NCBI GenBank assembly: GCA_026745465.1
Contig: JACYXH010000717.1
Location: 1 to 64,000, forward strand
DNA: 64,000 bases
Direction: 5' to 3'
DNA from: Lota lota
Taxonomy: Eukaryota; Chordata; Actinopteri; Gadiformes; Lotidae
A model generated the notes under the pieces. The model was not told the DNA's origin, did no database searches, and was given only the letters and a program-made list of their open reading frames with translations. Both the position numbers and the translations under genes were made by a program. Below, in pieces: positions 39,385 to 48,235 of the stretch (position 1 is its first letter; each line of letters begins with the position of its first letter).

Positions 39385-42300
39385 CCCGTTGCCGAGCCTT
39401 GCTTTCCTGACTACCCTCTGCCTGCCTGACTCCCCGCCTGCTTACTGCCGCCTGACTCCCCGCCTGCCTACGTCCCTCTGCCTGCCTGACTCCCCGCCTG
39501 TCTACTGCCTCCTGACTACCCGCCTGTCTACGTCCCTCTGTCTGCCTGACTTCCCGCCTGCCTACTGCCTGCTCGACTACCCGCCTGCCTACGTCCCTCT
39601 GCCTGCCTGACCCCCCGCCTGCCTACTGCCTGCTCGACTACCCGCCTGCCTACGTCCCTCTGCCTGCCTGACTCCCCGCCTGCCAACTGCCTGCTCGACT
39701 ACCCGCCTGCCTACGTTCTTCTGCCTGCCTGACCCCCCGTCTGTCTACTGCCTGTTGCCTGCACAACTACCCGCCTGCCTTGGCCTTGCCTGTGCCTGAG
39801 CTTATAATAAATCCCCTTTTCAACCCGTTCCCTTCTCATCTCCGTGTCTTGCACTTGGGTCCTAGTCGTAACCGTAACAAGTTTGTACAAACCTTTGCTG
39901 GATAGTGAGGCACTGATTTGAAGTGCTTGATGCCATTTTTCTTCATGAATAGATTGATCTCTTCTGAAGTGTATTGTGGCTAACAATTTGTTCAGGTAGG
40001 CCATTTCTGGAGAAAATTGACCCAAGAGCAGTTAACGTCTTTTCTAATCAGGAACATGGAGTTCATGAATGACCCAGCGTAGTCGATGTGCACTCTTTGC
40101 CTTGGTGCAGACGGCCACTCCCATGGGTGAAGGGGTGCCCGTGGTGGAGCATTCTGAACTCTGTGGCAACTCTGTGGCAGCTTTTGGTGAGGTCTATTTA
40201 TCTATACCTGGCCACCAGACGTAGCACCGGGCTAGACTGTGCCCAGGTGTCCTTCGTGGAGATTCTCTAAGACTCTGGTGCGTAGTTTTGAGGGAAGTAC
40301 AACACGAGATCCACACATCAGGCTTCCCTGACATACTGAGAGTTGGTCTCATCGTACTGAAAACTCTGGAAACATGGGGTTACCGTGAGCTGGCCTTCCT
40401 TGCATTGTGACGTCATAGACTTTTGACAATGTTGGGTCGTTCTTTGTTTGCTTTTTTTGGGTAAGCAGTTAATCTGATCTTATCAATCTGTTTGTTTTCT
40501 TGAACGCTCTATCCCATTTCTCAGACCGCTCCCATTTTACTCCTGTCTGCGACAGTGCATGCAGGGGGTGAAACGTTGTAGCAAGGTTTGAGAGAAACTT
40601 GTGATAATAATTGACAAGGCCTCAGTATGACCTTTATTGCAACAAATTCTCTGGTTTTGGCGCCTTAAGCACCGCTACCATTTTCTCTTAATATTTGTGT
40701 AATCAGTGCTTGTCAATGACAAGTCCACAGTATGAGATTTCCCACTTGCTTCTCTGCACCCAGGCCATACTCACTCATCCTGGTGATTATTTTGCTCAGG
40801 TTCTGAAGACGCTCTTAATCATTCTTGTCTGTCACAATGATGTCATCAAGGTAACATTGTGTACTGGGAATATCTTGTAGGACATGATCCATCGCTCTTT
40901 GTCAGATCACTAGAGCCGACGACAAGTCTGTTGTATTGGAACAGTCCTTTGTGAGTGTTGATTGTGAGGAACTTCCTCCTTTACTCCTCAATCTCCATTT
41001 GCAGGTAGGCCTGTGCTTTAAGTCAATCATAGATAACTTCTCACCTCTGCCAATGGTGGAAAGATATCGTCTATACGTGGCAGTGGGTACTGCACAGTAC
41101 GCATCACGGGATTGATGCTCACCTTGAAGTTCCCGCATATATGATCAGCTTCGGCCTTTCCTTTCTTGGTCACAGGGACAATGAGCGTAATATAGCATTG
41201 ACAGGATTCCAGATGCCTTCAAGCTCTGAAGTTCAACATCCACCTTTGGTCACAGGGCATAGGGCAATGGACTGGCCTTTTAGCGTACCGAAACCCTCTG
41301 CGAACACCTTCTCATTGGCCTGGAGTAGCTGCAACAGTCTCTGTGCAGCATTGTGTGGGCTGTGTCTCTGGCTGCTGTCTCCATCGACAACGCAATAGCC
41401 AATGCTTTTTCCAGTGTGAGATCTTTTACTCTTCTGTGTGCTTCGACAATGCATACCACATACCAGTCTGTCACGCAATGCATCGGAAAGTCCTTCTCCA
41501 AATTCAAAGAACTAAGTAAGTCTGCGCAATTAGGCTATATATTCTGAGATGCTTTCATCTTTAGACTGGTTCCTATTGTTAAAACAAATTCTCTCTGCCA
41601 TCACAAAGGGTTTTGGGCTCAGGTCATTCTTTAATGTGTCCACAATGTTTTGGAATGTCTGAGTGGCAGGGAGCTAAGAAGTTACATAGCAGATGATATG
41701 TTTTAGCACCCATCAGGCTGTGGAGTGTTAAGACGTCCTTATCCTCCATACCATTTGCAGTACAGTACAGCTCAACCCTTTCAATACACGACTCACAGTC
41801 CTCATTTGTGCTGTCAAATGTGTCTATTTTCCTGACACATGCCATGTTCACGTTCACTTTAACATTAACAGTTAGCTTAGTTCAGCTTGCTAGTTGTGCA
41901 TCGTCACTCACACATCCTTTTTCTAGCCTTGCTGACCTTTCGCTGTGTCGCTCTTCTCTCCTCCGAGCTCCGCTGTCATCTCTCTCAACTGTCAGTGAAG
42001 CCGGTGACTTTCGTCCATGTCTCGGTTCGTACTCTACGCCAATTTGTTGTGTTTGAGACAACTACATAATTAAAAGGCGGACTCTGAGCTTCATTATATC
42101 ATCCTGCTCTTTACTTCGCAGGTAACAGAGAGAACACAATGCATGGCATGGCCAGAAACGCCACTGTGTACATTGGTGGAAACTATCGCAGACTTTTCTC
42201 CTATATAAAATTACGTATATAAAACGAATACATGAGTACTTGTTGAGATTTAGACTGTGTATTCGATTTGATTTTGTTTTGTCTTTTTATTCCTTTCATC

Positions 42301-45300
42301 CCTCATACAATCCATTAACTCCGGATTGATTCTGATAATGAATTCTGCCAGCCGTCTTCTCCACGGAGAAAAGCCAACAACAATCCTTTCTCCCTCTCAT
42401 GATCATGTTTTGAATCAGAATGTGCACGAGAGAGAGGAGGGGATAATCATAGATGGTCCATTGTCGGTGTGTTGGTGAGAGAGAGCGAGAGCAAATCAAT
42501 AGGTTACGCGCAGCACGACAATGAAATACAGGTTTACCTTTTTTTAAATGTATTGTAAACACTACCGATCGCGGATGCCGTCGCTCTTTTGGAGGGATAC
42601 AAATAACAATTACCAGCTCAAGTTAGGTTTGTTATGTGTGGGAAACACTGCATTAGTATGGTGGCTGGCATGAGCCACTTCTTAAAGTAGGCATCATAGT
42701 AAGCTAGATCACTATTGAAATAGCACATCAATAAATTAGGTCTCTAACCCAGACACAATGGCGTTGGGTTCTCTGACGTCTCTAGGACTTCCACAAAAAA
42801 GAACTGAGTTAGCCATGGTTGACGTAAGGAAACATTAGCATTTTCACGAGGTAAGCCCCTCGTTCCTCGCGCAGTTAAACTCTTGCGGACAGCGCAACAA
42901 AACTGGGGTCGCTTCGCTATTTTTTAACACAGCTTAAGAAAATTTGCACGGTTTGAGTGAATCACATTGTTTTGACTTTACCGGTTACAGGCAGCACCGA
43001 TAAGCAAAAGCATGTCTTGCCTGAGGCAAAGCCTGGGAGATAAGAGCAACACGTACACCACGGCTCTGATGGCATACGTCTTCACCTTGGCCGGAGACAT
43101 GGAGACACGGACTTTGCTACTGGAGCACCTGGACAAGGTGGCCACACAGGAAGGTCAGAGGACTTTCAATGGCTCTGTTGCTCCCCCTAAACAAGTTTAA
43201 CATCTCCCTTATGAGGTGATCTTACAAGTGTATAGAATAGATGAGCTGGGCTAGGTGTCACTAGTTGTCTTGGTCAGCATGTGTTATACAAGGTGGACAA
43301 CCATGAGTGATGGAGGTAGAGGATGGAAATCGAGACCTGGGGTCGGTTAAAGGAATACGCTGTTGAAAACCCATCTACCAAATTTTGAAAGCATGCTGTT
43401 ATCTGTGTACTTTCTATAAATGGATGTCATGTGGTTTTTGATCTGATCTTTTAAATACCTTGATACGGTAAACAAAGCTGAGGCAGGTCCACCTTGCCTG
43501 GTCCCAAGTTGATGTATCCTGGGTGTGCTTTCCTCAGGTGGTAACCTCTACTGGTCTCAGAGGTCTGAGAAGTCCATTTCCCTCTCCGTGGAGATCAGCT
43601 CCTACGTGCTGCTGGCCACTCTCAGCGCCACTCCCACCGCTGCTGACCTGGGCTATGCCTCCCGCATCGTCAGGTGGCTCACTAGCCAGCAGAACTCCTA
43701 CGGAGGCTTCTCCTCCACACAGGTACAGGATCTGATCTATAGGGGAAACACATCCCTGCCATATAGGGGGACAACAGACCTTCTCTATAGGGGGAACACA
43801 TCCCTGCTATTTAGGGGAAGCACATCCCTGCTATATGGGGGGACCACAGACCTACTCTATAGGGGAAACACATCCCTGCTATGTAGGGGGAAGACAGCAC
43901 CTGCTCTATAAGGGGAACACAGGCCTCCTCTAAAGGTGGACCACAGACCTGTTCTATAGAGGAAACACAAGACCTGCTGTATTTGCGGAACACAGGACCT
44001 GCTCTATAGGGGAACACAGGACCTGCTGTATAGGGGGAACACAGGACCTGCTCTATAGGGAGAACACAGGCCTTGCTCTATAGGGGGAACACAGACCTGC
44101 TGTATAAGGGAACACAGGACCTGCTCTATTGGGGGAACACAGGACCTACTCTATAGGGGGAACATAGGACCTGCTCTATAAGGGAACACAGAACTAGTTA
44201 TACAGAGGGAAGACAGGACATGCTATATAGAGGAACACAGGACCTGCTCTGTAGGGGGAATGCAGGGCCTGCTGAAAGAAGACCCTGTGGGCCACAGCTT
44301 CAATCTTCCAATGCAAACACAGATGGTCCGCTCAGGTGCATCATCGTAGCGGTCATTCATTGATATACATGTAAAAGTAAAGATCTGTGCCGAACATACA
44401 GTTGACCGATTGACCCATAGCTTCCCCATAAGCTGCCACCAACGGAAGCTATATTGTTGTTTATTGCAGGACACGGTGGTAGCTCTTCAGGCCCTCGCTC
44501 TTTACTCTACACTGGTGTTCAGCCCAGAAGGCTCCAGCACTGTGGACGTCCAGTTCCCCAGCGGCCATATGACCTTTGAGGTGAACCAGGACAACAAACT
44601 GCTTTACCAGGAGATGGCGCTGAAGGACGTGACGGGGAAATACAGAGTGGAGGTGAAAGGCACTGCGTGTGCCTCCATGCAGGTTAGCATTCAGCAGATC
44701 AGCTTGTGCTTGGACTTAGTCTGAATAACCATACTAAAGACCTATAAGAGCAAGCCCCCACCTCCCCTGTCCCCCCTGAGCTCCTGGTTGACCCCTCTAG
44801 CAGGCAATATAAGGTATTCATTCATCAAGAACACATGGCGTGAAGATATTCAGTTGTTCTGCTTTTCCAGTTGTCTCTTCACTACAACATTCCAACGCCA
44901 AGAGATGAATCGAGCTTCCGGATCAAGGTCACACCTGACTCTGAATGCAACACCAACCAGCTGAGGCCTAAACTCACCCTGAGGCTAGAGTCCACGTAAG
45001 TTAGCCATGGGTAGATTTAGGCTGATTTACTCATCATTATTAATTAAGACTATATAACTGGTATCGGGATTAATTTCTATCTATATTTTGTATTAAATAA
45101 TTATTTAATACAATTCTTCTCACTGACAATAAACGATAATAATATTTATTTGCACTAAATACAACCACATACTACTTTGCTTCCACAACAGATATGTGGG
45201 AAAGAAAGATTTCACCAACATGGTGATGGTGGATATTAAATTGCTGTCTGGATTTGTTCCTGAGCCAGAGTCTTTGAGAAAGGTGGGTAACCAAAGTGTT

Positions 45301-45981
45301 TTACTGGTCAGTGTGGGGATTTTTAGGCTAGGGTGTTTTTAATTGTTTGTAAATCTATTGAATGTCCTCTCCCCTCCTCACAGCTCAAGTCTGCACAGCT
45401 GGTGGATCGCGTTGAACATAACGATGATCACGTCATCATTTACTTGAAGCCGGTCAGCACGCCAACATGCAATAGAAACACATACCGTAACATTTATCAA
45501 ATATAAGATACATATGGGTGGGCTAGAACATACACATACAATTTATACTGACATGATGTTTTAATTTTTTATAAACATGTAAATGTATTAAATGATATTG
45601 TGATCTTGATGACAAGTGTTTTTGACTCTTGTGAGCCAGCATGGTCTCCATCTGACCCCACTGTGTGCTTTCTGTCCAAAGTTTCCCAGTCAGGTGCCCA
45701 TCAGCCACAGTTTAGACATCCTGCAGGACATTGAAGTGGAGAACCTGAAGCCAGCTGTGGTCAAGATCTACGATTACTACCAGCCAAGTAAATATATACC
45801 AGATATAAGAGAAAGGGAGGGGATGGAGGAAGGAAGAAGGGAGGGAGGAGAGAAAAGCAGACGGACATCTTAGGGTACAAAATGAATACATAATTTTGTG
45901 TAACATTATATATTTTTTTGCTACTCAGGTGACCAGGCTGAGACAGAATATAATTACCCTTGTAATACAAGTAAGAATTTG

Positions 45982-46018
<37 letters not shown>

Positions 46019-46107
46019 TGTATTTCTTTCTTTCTTTTTGCAGTATTTTGTTTTGCATTAATTATCTTTTTTTTCCTTTTGCAGTGTTGAGGTTTGCAGA
46101 TGAATAA
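19287..46107 (+). CDS. A2M: Alpha-2-macroglobulin, 36 coding exons (exon 12 frameshifted)
   Basis: Secreted thioester protein that traps proteases. Exons: 19287-19375, 20206-20386, 20995-21145, 21337-21389, 22169-22189, 22384-22555, 22636-22720, 23467-23617, 23999-24113, 24822-24931, 25039-25209, 25412-25638, 26073-26136, 27358-27503, 27609-27758, 29998-30141, 30240-30327, 30916-31087, 31809-32034, 32320-32446, 32572-32693, 32809-32860, 33160-33243, 33622-33798, 34012-34087, 34207-34363, 34592-34666, 42991-43153, 43538-43722, 44470-44682, 44871-44995, 45192-45282, 45384-45452, 45682-45787, 45929-45970, 46085-46107. They total 4403 nt (about 1467 residues; the family is about 1470). All junctions keep phase except that exon 12 is 1 nt short. 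Introns are GT-AG except intron 15 (GC-AG). Start at ATG 19287 gives a signal peptide ([15 protein letters not shown]). Apart from exon 12 the gene looks intact. Confidence 0.93.
20077..20099. repeat. Poly-G run in A2M intron 1
   Basis: 23 consecutive G residues. Such runs are prone to length error in sequencing and can form G-quadruplexes. No other function is visible. Confidence 0.9.
20155..20196 (+). repeat. (GT)n microsatellite abutting the exon 2 splice acceptor
   Basis: About 42 bp of GT repeat ends 9 nt before exon 2 (20206). The intron end reads tgtgtgctgttgcag, so the usual polypyrimidine tract is replaced by a UG repeat in the pre-mRNA. UG repeats beside acceptors can bind TDP-43 or CELF-type proteins and weaken exon inclusion, as described for CFTR. 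Whether that occurs here is inference. Confidence 0.9.
20813..20900. repeat. Foldback remnant of a Tc1/mariner-type MITE
   Basis: An almost perfect palindrome: AAATATACTGCTCAAAAAAA and AATAAAGGGAACACTT on the left are repeated in inverse on the right around a spacer of about 20 nt (aaacaacacaatgtaactcc). TA dinucleotides border it. The end motif TACTGCTCAAAAAAATAAAG is a widespread repeat in fish genomes. Its placement in the Tc1 group is from recall. Confidence 0.8.
21795..21955. repeat. Minisatellite in A2M intron 4
   Basis: About five imperfect units of roughly 32 bp, built on the words tttggtctgtaaaatggc and ctgtcagat. No coding content. Confidence 0.7.
22748..23350. mobile_element. Foldback/MITE-like inverted-repeat element in A2M intron 7
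   Basis: The left end (gggtagaactttataactac ... tttgaagcattaataaagtag) is repeated in inverse at the right end (ctttattaaagcttcaaag ... gttcttctaaaatgctacc). The interior is AT-rich with many ttataaat/attaataa words, and no coding is present. The length of about 600 bp and the terminal inverted repeats fit a non-autonomous DNA element. The exact ends and target duplication are unsure. Confidence 0.6.
24121..24699. mobile_element. hAT-type MITE inserted at the exon 9 splice donor
   Basis: The 579-bp element has 12-bp terminal inverted repeats (CAGTGGTGTAAA ... TTTACACCACTG) and no coding region. The 8-bp flanks are GGTAAGTC (24113-24120) and GGTAAGTT (24700-24707), a 7/8 target duplication. 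The target contains the exon 9 donor (exon ends 24113, then gtaagt), so an extra GTAAGT now lies at 24701. The original donor is still in place. Use of the downstream copy would retain 587 nt. Confidence 0.85.
25412..25638 (+). other. A2M: A2M exon 12 with a one-nucleotide deletion
   Basis: Flanking exons require a length divisible by three (phase 0 on both sides), but this exon has 227 nt. Reading is normal up to FTFVGEA. A TAA then appears at 25628-25630. The alternative register after about 25612 gives GPVDIMYL, which is the conserved family sequence and joins correctly to exon 13 ([11 protein letters not shown]). The lesion is therefore a 1-nt loss inside a G/C-rich run (ggcccgggccc). A real frameshift would remove the bait, thioester and receptor-binding regions. 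Base-calling error in the G/C run is the main alternative. Confidence 0.85.
26270..26640. repeat. Minisatellite in A2M intron 13
   Basis: About four to five imperfect units of 80-90 bp sharing acttaggactaag, cacacaactgaaa and gatggctnggccattaatgaca. No coding content. Exon 14 starts about 720 bp downstream. Confidence 0.75.
27759..27764 (+). promoter_or_regulatory. A2M: Non-canonical GC splice donor of A2M intron 15
   Basis: Exon 15 ends ...GACAAG and the intron begins GCAAGT. The AAG|GCAAGT context is the strong consensus of GC-AG introns. The frame needs a boundary exactly here: phase 0, with exon 16 beginning IFNMLP. No usable GT occurs at the boundary. Confidence 0.8.
28636..29850 (-). 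mobile_element. hAT transposon fragment in A2M intron 15
   Basis: The left edge (tttgtcaaactcaattgcttcaggggcc) resembles the end of the hAT at 56140. The minus strand carries decayed transposase pieces in the expected order: [20 protein letters not shown] (29591-29839), [14 protein letters not shown] (29227-29493) and a late region with [17 protein letters not shown] and MLCIFGKTY (28977-29183). Frames are broken and the N-terminal BED finger is missing. It is an old, inactive copy and largely accounts for the length of intron 15 (2.24 kb). Confidence 0.8.
29998..31087 (+). other. A2M: A2M exons 16-18: region around the protease bait
   Basis: Exons 16-18 encode residues about 677-763. The bait region, the flexible loop cut by target proteases, is expected in exon 18 (30916-31087). 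That exon reads [10 protein letters not shown], basic sites around QRR, a Gly-rich turn and six consecutive prolines, before the conserved [15 protein letters not shown]. The exon 18 acceptor is placed at 30915 (attag) because the next AG downstream gives an immediate stop. Bait regions evolve fast, so specificity cannot be inferred from sequence. Confidence 0.8.
31664..31806 (+). repeat. (CT)n microsatellite forming the intron 18 polypyrimidine tract
   Basis: About 140 bp of CT repeat with a few interruptions runs directly into the ccag acceptor of exon 19 (31809). The same intron sequence with its own CT tract lies at 7670-8424. Length variation here would change the acceptor's pyrimidine tract. 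Confidence 0.9.
33405..33580 (+). mobile_element. tRNA-derived SINE in A2M intron 23
   Basis: The 5' part has pol III promoter-like boxes: an A box in gcctagcggtcagagtg and a B box in gggttcaaacc. The 3' part ends with tctggatgaaaacatctgcttaatag, which resembles the common tail of fish SINEs. It is not a functional tRNA gene because no cloverleaf closes and the 3' part is unrelated. Confidence 0.75.
33622..33798 (+). other. A2M: A2M exon 24: thioester site
   Basis: Contains PYGCGEQNM at about residues 985-993. The Cys and the Gln after GCGE form the internal beta-Cys-gamma-Glu thioester that covalently fixes trapped proteases. All key residues are present, so the protein would be thioester-active if translated. 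The following exons 25-28 continue the alpha-helical thioester domain ([31 protein letters not shown]). Confidence 0.95.
35376..36278 (+). repeat. 5' LTR (903 bp) of the non-autonomous element
   Basis: Starts TGTTACGTGACC and ends CCGTAACA. The middle part (about 35750-36190) is a CCTG/CCCGCCTG tandem repeat. An AATAAA word occurs at about 36207 before the transcript-end-like region. Blocks such as ttgtttacctct and gtgcactccg are shared with the gypsy LTR at 8426-8962, placing them in one clade. Open frames through the LTR are repeat artefacts. Confidence 0.92.
36295..38688 (+). CDS. Pro/Gln-rich tandem-repeat ORF of the non-autonomous LTR element
   Basis: One register of 798 codons, interrupted only by a TAG at 37117-37119 (36295-37119, then 37132 onward). 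It starts [13 protein letters not shown], matching the MDPAD start of the gypsy Gag, and has a short helical N-terminus to about residue 45. Repeats follow: about seven 33-bp units ([10 protein letters not shown] type, 36439-36670); Gln/Pro units built on PKPQ..P and PGP (36670-37735); about thirteen 30-bp units ([10 protein letters not shown] type, 37736-38120). The basic C-terminus contains two or three copies of a segment ([18 protein letters not shown]) resembling the linker before the gypsy chromodomain. I recognise no enzymatic domain. Function is unknown. Confidence 0.7.
38977..39879 (+). repeat. 3' LTR (903 bp) of the non-autonomous element
   Basis: Partner of 35376-36278, differing at about five positions seen by eye (for example tatgctc/tgtgctc, gtttcgc/gttccgc, ttcgcat/ttctcat). 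It is followed directly by the AGTTT target duplication and then by the interrupted older gypsy. Confidence 0.92.
42991..46107 (+). other. A2M: A2M exons 28-36: end of thioester domain, CUB part and receptor-binding domain
   Basis: Exons 28-31 encode the end of the helical thioester domain (motif [21 protein letters not shown] across exons 29-30) and the adjoining beta domain. Exons 32-36 encode the C-terminal receptor-binding domain ([15 protein letters not shown], then [12 protein letters not shown]), which binds clearance receptors after protease trapping in the family. The stop TAA is at 46105-46107. These nine exons are duplicated at 52855-55548 on the other strand. Confidence 0.9.
43733..44275. 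repeat. Expanded minisatellite in A2M intron 29
   Basis: About 18-20 imperfect units of 26-30 bp built on cctgctctataggggg and aacacagga. The corresponding position in the inverted arm (54718-54815) has only about three units, so expansion or contraction followed the duplication. The exon 29 reading frame can run on into the array, but the donor gtacag at 43723 marks the exon end. Confidence 0.88.
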
Positions 46108-46809
46108 GCGGGTATTCAACACTTACCCAAGCTTTTTTTTTTTTGCAACAATCTCAAAAAACATTTAATTAAAATTAAAATTACTACTTGGTGTTTGTTT
46201 TGTGGTATTATTGGTGGTTTTATGTCTCATAAAAATATAAATACTGTGTTGCCTTTTACATTTTCCATTCATCAAGATCTGTAACTGCTTGTCTTCATTT
46301 TATTATTTGATCTAAATGATTCAGACTTCTGCTCGAGAGAACGTACCACATTACTACTGTGCTTTGCTTCAAGGGTAAATCATTCCAAATTACATTAAAC
46401 CCAACACTACAAAACAATGTTATTTACTTCTTTTTATTTATTTTTAAGAATATACTTGTTGCTTAGCGACTGCCTACAAATTGTATTTCAAAATAGTGAA
46501 TAGTGAAATTGTCCAACAAGTTGCTAGATGGATGTTTTTAAAATGACTGAGAAAATCACTAAATCATTCCATGTGAATCTAGCTGGATGTTTTGTTAAAA
46601 AATTTTTTAACTGGATTTGTTCGAGTATGTACTGATTCCTCCATAATTACCATATAATGACAGGTGACAGTTTGTTCATGCTTTTAAAAGACACAGTGCA
46701 CACAGTGCACACACACACACACAAAAACACAACCTTTATTAGGGGTCCTACAAAATCCGTGGGAACCCTATTGTATTTGTTAGTATTATAATAATACTAA
46801 CAAATAAGC
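46108..46809. other. A2M 3' flank
   Basis: AT-rich 3' UTR and flank without further coding signal. No strong AATAAA is seen close to the stop; weaker variants such as cattaaa occur at about 46393. A short (CA)n lies at about 46708-46730. It is followed by ttaggggtcctac...gaaccctattgtatttg, a repeat shared in inverse with 52085-52160, where arm homology ends. Confidence 0.5.
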
Positions 46810-48139
46810 GGCACTGCCACCGCGGCAGTCATGGTGGGGGGCATGACATGCGTGTTTTGTGTTGTGTGTGTTAAATAAAAGGCAACTCTCTGTGTCGTGC
46901 GGTGTATGGGGCCCGACAGTTGTTAGTAAACCAATACCCTGGGCTCTCGTCTGGGCCTTCCCTTGCCGCCGCCACATTGGTGTCAGAAGTGGGATGTGGC
47001 CTGCGATGGAAAGGGAATGTCCAGAGTGGGTGTAACTTCTGGCACGACCGGCGATCGAGCCAACTGAGGAGGTTATGGCGGCCCGCTCTGAAGAGCCCTT
47101 CGTGATGGGGGCACAGCGCCCCCTACTGGCCAGGACACCGGCCAAGCTGCCAAAGATGTCCGGGGAGACGCAGCTGGAGCCCTACCTGGCCCAGGTCCGT
47201 CTTGCTGCATGGCACAATGGCTGGGGCGCAGGGGAAGCGGCCATCCACCTTGCCCTGGCGTTGAGGGGGACGGCGGTACGGGTGCTGCTCGACCTGGCCC
47301 CAGCGGAGCAGCGGGACCTTCAGGCCCTAACCAGGGCACTGGACTGGCAGTTCAGGCAGTGGACCTCCAACGACCAGAGCCAGGAACAGCTGGCTGGTCG
47401 CCGCCGCCAGGAGGAGGAGAGCCTGGGGGCTTACGCCGCTGACGTCCGGCTCTATGCCCAACGCGGGTACCCCAAGTTCCCCGCAGCAGCACGGGAGGAT
47501 CTGGCCCTCTACGCCTTCCTGCAGGGGCTGACGCCAGAGCAGCTGCGGCTGCAGGTCTGCCTCACCAGTCCCCAGAACCTCGGTGGGGCTCTTGATGAGG
47601 TAGAACGGGCGGAGTTCGAGTTCTCCACCCGACCCAGCCAGCAGCCATCCACTGCCTCCCGACCACGCATTCGGCAGGTGGACTGCGAGGAAGGTCCGGA
47701 AGGAGCCCGCCACCTACACCGGCTCCGCCAGGGCCACCCAACGATTTGCCCTGGCCAGATGCCGACAGGTGACAGAGGATGCCCCTCTCCTGCAGGACCT
47801 GCTGGGGGCCCCGATGGAGGGGGCCCCCAAGAAGAAGGCTGCACGGCCTCCCCGTTGGCGCCGGCCCTCTGAACACTTAAAGGACTATGTGCTGGGTGCT
47901 GGGGCCATCGGGGGCGATTGGCTCCTTAGGTGGGGGCTGTGTGGCGATCACGGCTGTGCTCCATGCCGCAAAGGACCCGGGGAGGGTCGGTGGAAGCGGC
48001 ACCGCCACAGAGGCAGTGATGGTGGGGTGTGTGTGTGTGTGTGCTAAATAATCGGTGTCGTGCAGTGTATGGGGCCCGAGAGTTGATAGTAAACCAATAC
48101 CCTGGGCTCTCATCTGGTCCTTCCCTTGCCGCCGCCACA
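46810..48139 (+). mobile_element. Gag-only LTR retrotransposon remnant (gypsy type)
   Basis: A 5'-truncated LTR (46810-46976, ending gccgccgccaca) is followed by the primer-binding-type sequence TTGGTGTCAGAAGTGGGAT, a gag frame and a 3' LTR at about 47939-48139 (TGTGGCGATCACGG...CGCCACA). The two LTRs share gtgtatggggcccgacag-type and gtaaaccaataccctgggct blocks. No pol is present. A third LTR of this family, inverted, lies at about 50875-51087. Confidence 0.8.
47075..47872 (+). CDS. gag: Gag-like protein of a defective LTR element
   Basis: 265 codons from ATG 47075. Residues about 25-195 form a retrotransposon capsid-type helical region (KLPKMSGETQLEPYLAQVRL, then GLTPEQLRLQVCLTSP). The C-terminus is Pro/Gly-rich and lacks the usual CCHC knuckle; the region after VDCEEG is probably frameshifted relative to the ancestor. 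No protease or RT follows. Base composition is much more GC-rich than the neighbouring A2M introns. It could be a residual Gag; expression is unknown. Confidence 0.75.
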   Translation: MAARSEEPFVMGAQRPLLARTPAKLPKMSGETQLEPYLAQVRLAAWHNGWGAGEAAIHLALALRGTAVRVLLDLAPAEQRDLQALTRALDWQFRQWTSNDQSQEQLAGRRRQEEESLGAYAADVRLYAQRGYPKFPAAAREDLALYAFLQGLTPEQLRLQVCLTSPQNLGGALDEVERAEFEFSTRPSQQPSTASRPRIRQVDCEEGPEGARHLHRLRQGHPTICPGQMPTGDRGCPSPAGPAGGPDGGGPQEEGCTASPLAPAL

Positions 48140-48235
48140 ATATTAATAAAGTGCATTAAACACCTTGCTACCCACACCGTCGTGTCCGTGTCTCTGTGTC
48201 GAGCATTTGGGTCCTCTCGCTCTGTTCTCCATAAC
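48140..48235 (+). mobile_element. LTR end fragment abutting a hAT gene
   Basis: The stretch cattaaacaccttgctaccc...cgctctgttctccataaca is the reverse complement of the start of the solo LTR at 49913. It joins ctttaaagctgagaagc exactly where hAT coding begins on the minus strand. Together with 49893-50005 it forms an inverted repeat of about 105 bp. Confidence 0.75.

Larger units (their letters stand above)
35376..39879 (+). mobile_element. Young non-autonomous LTR retrotransposon with a Pro/Gln-rich repeat ORF
   Basis: LTRs are 35376-36278 and 38977-39879, 903 bp each, with about five mismatches by eye. They read TGTTACG...CGTAACA and are flanked by the 5-bp duplication AGTTT (35371-35375, 39880-39884). 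A leader with the same layout as the gypsy at 8426-13815 precedes the ATG at 36295. A purine tract (gttggtgggggggtac) precedes the 3' LTR. The interior has no capsid, protease, RT or integrase. It holds a tandem-repeat reading frame and, at the 3' end, remnants of the gypsy chromodomain tail ([15 protein letters not shown], about 38895-38940). It must depend on an autonomous relative. Confidence 0.92.
34787..42060 (-). mobile_element. Decayed Ty3/gypsy element in A2M intron 27 (minus strand), split by a younger LTR insertion
   Basis: Minus-strand remnants occur in element order. A gag N-terminus (41624-41857, containing [11 protein letters not shown] and ERVELYC) comes first. RNase H and RT remnants follow at about 40500-41500, then integrase ([14 protein letters not shown], about 39890-39970) and the pol C-terminus ([19 protein letters not shown], 34789-35157). 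A primer-binding-like sequence TTGGCGTAGAGTACGAACC lies at about 42015-42045, next to a probable LTR end. The 903-bp-LTR element at 35376-39879 interrupts it. Many stops and shifts are present. The part from 40330 rightwards is shared with the inverted arm at 58080-59837. Confidence 0.75.
40330..46800 (+). repeat. Left arm of a large inverted duplication (A2M exons 28-36)
   Basis: Matches 52085-59837 in reverse complement through gypsy remnants, intron 27, exons 28-36 and about 700 bp of 3' flank. Landmarks: 40340 gagagttggtctc pairs with 59821 gagaccaactctc; exon 28 with 55548-55386; the A2M stop 46105-46107 with 52857-52855; and 46740 ttaggggtcctac with 52135-52150. The left arm lacks the hAT found in the right arm and carries a long intron 29 minisatellite. 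Confidence 0.9.

Noticed and set aside
43525..43911. Frame running from A2M exon 29 into the minisatellite
   Set aside because: Homology, phase and a gtacag donor at 43723 end the exon. The extension encodes only repeat units and is not present in the inverted copy.
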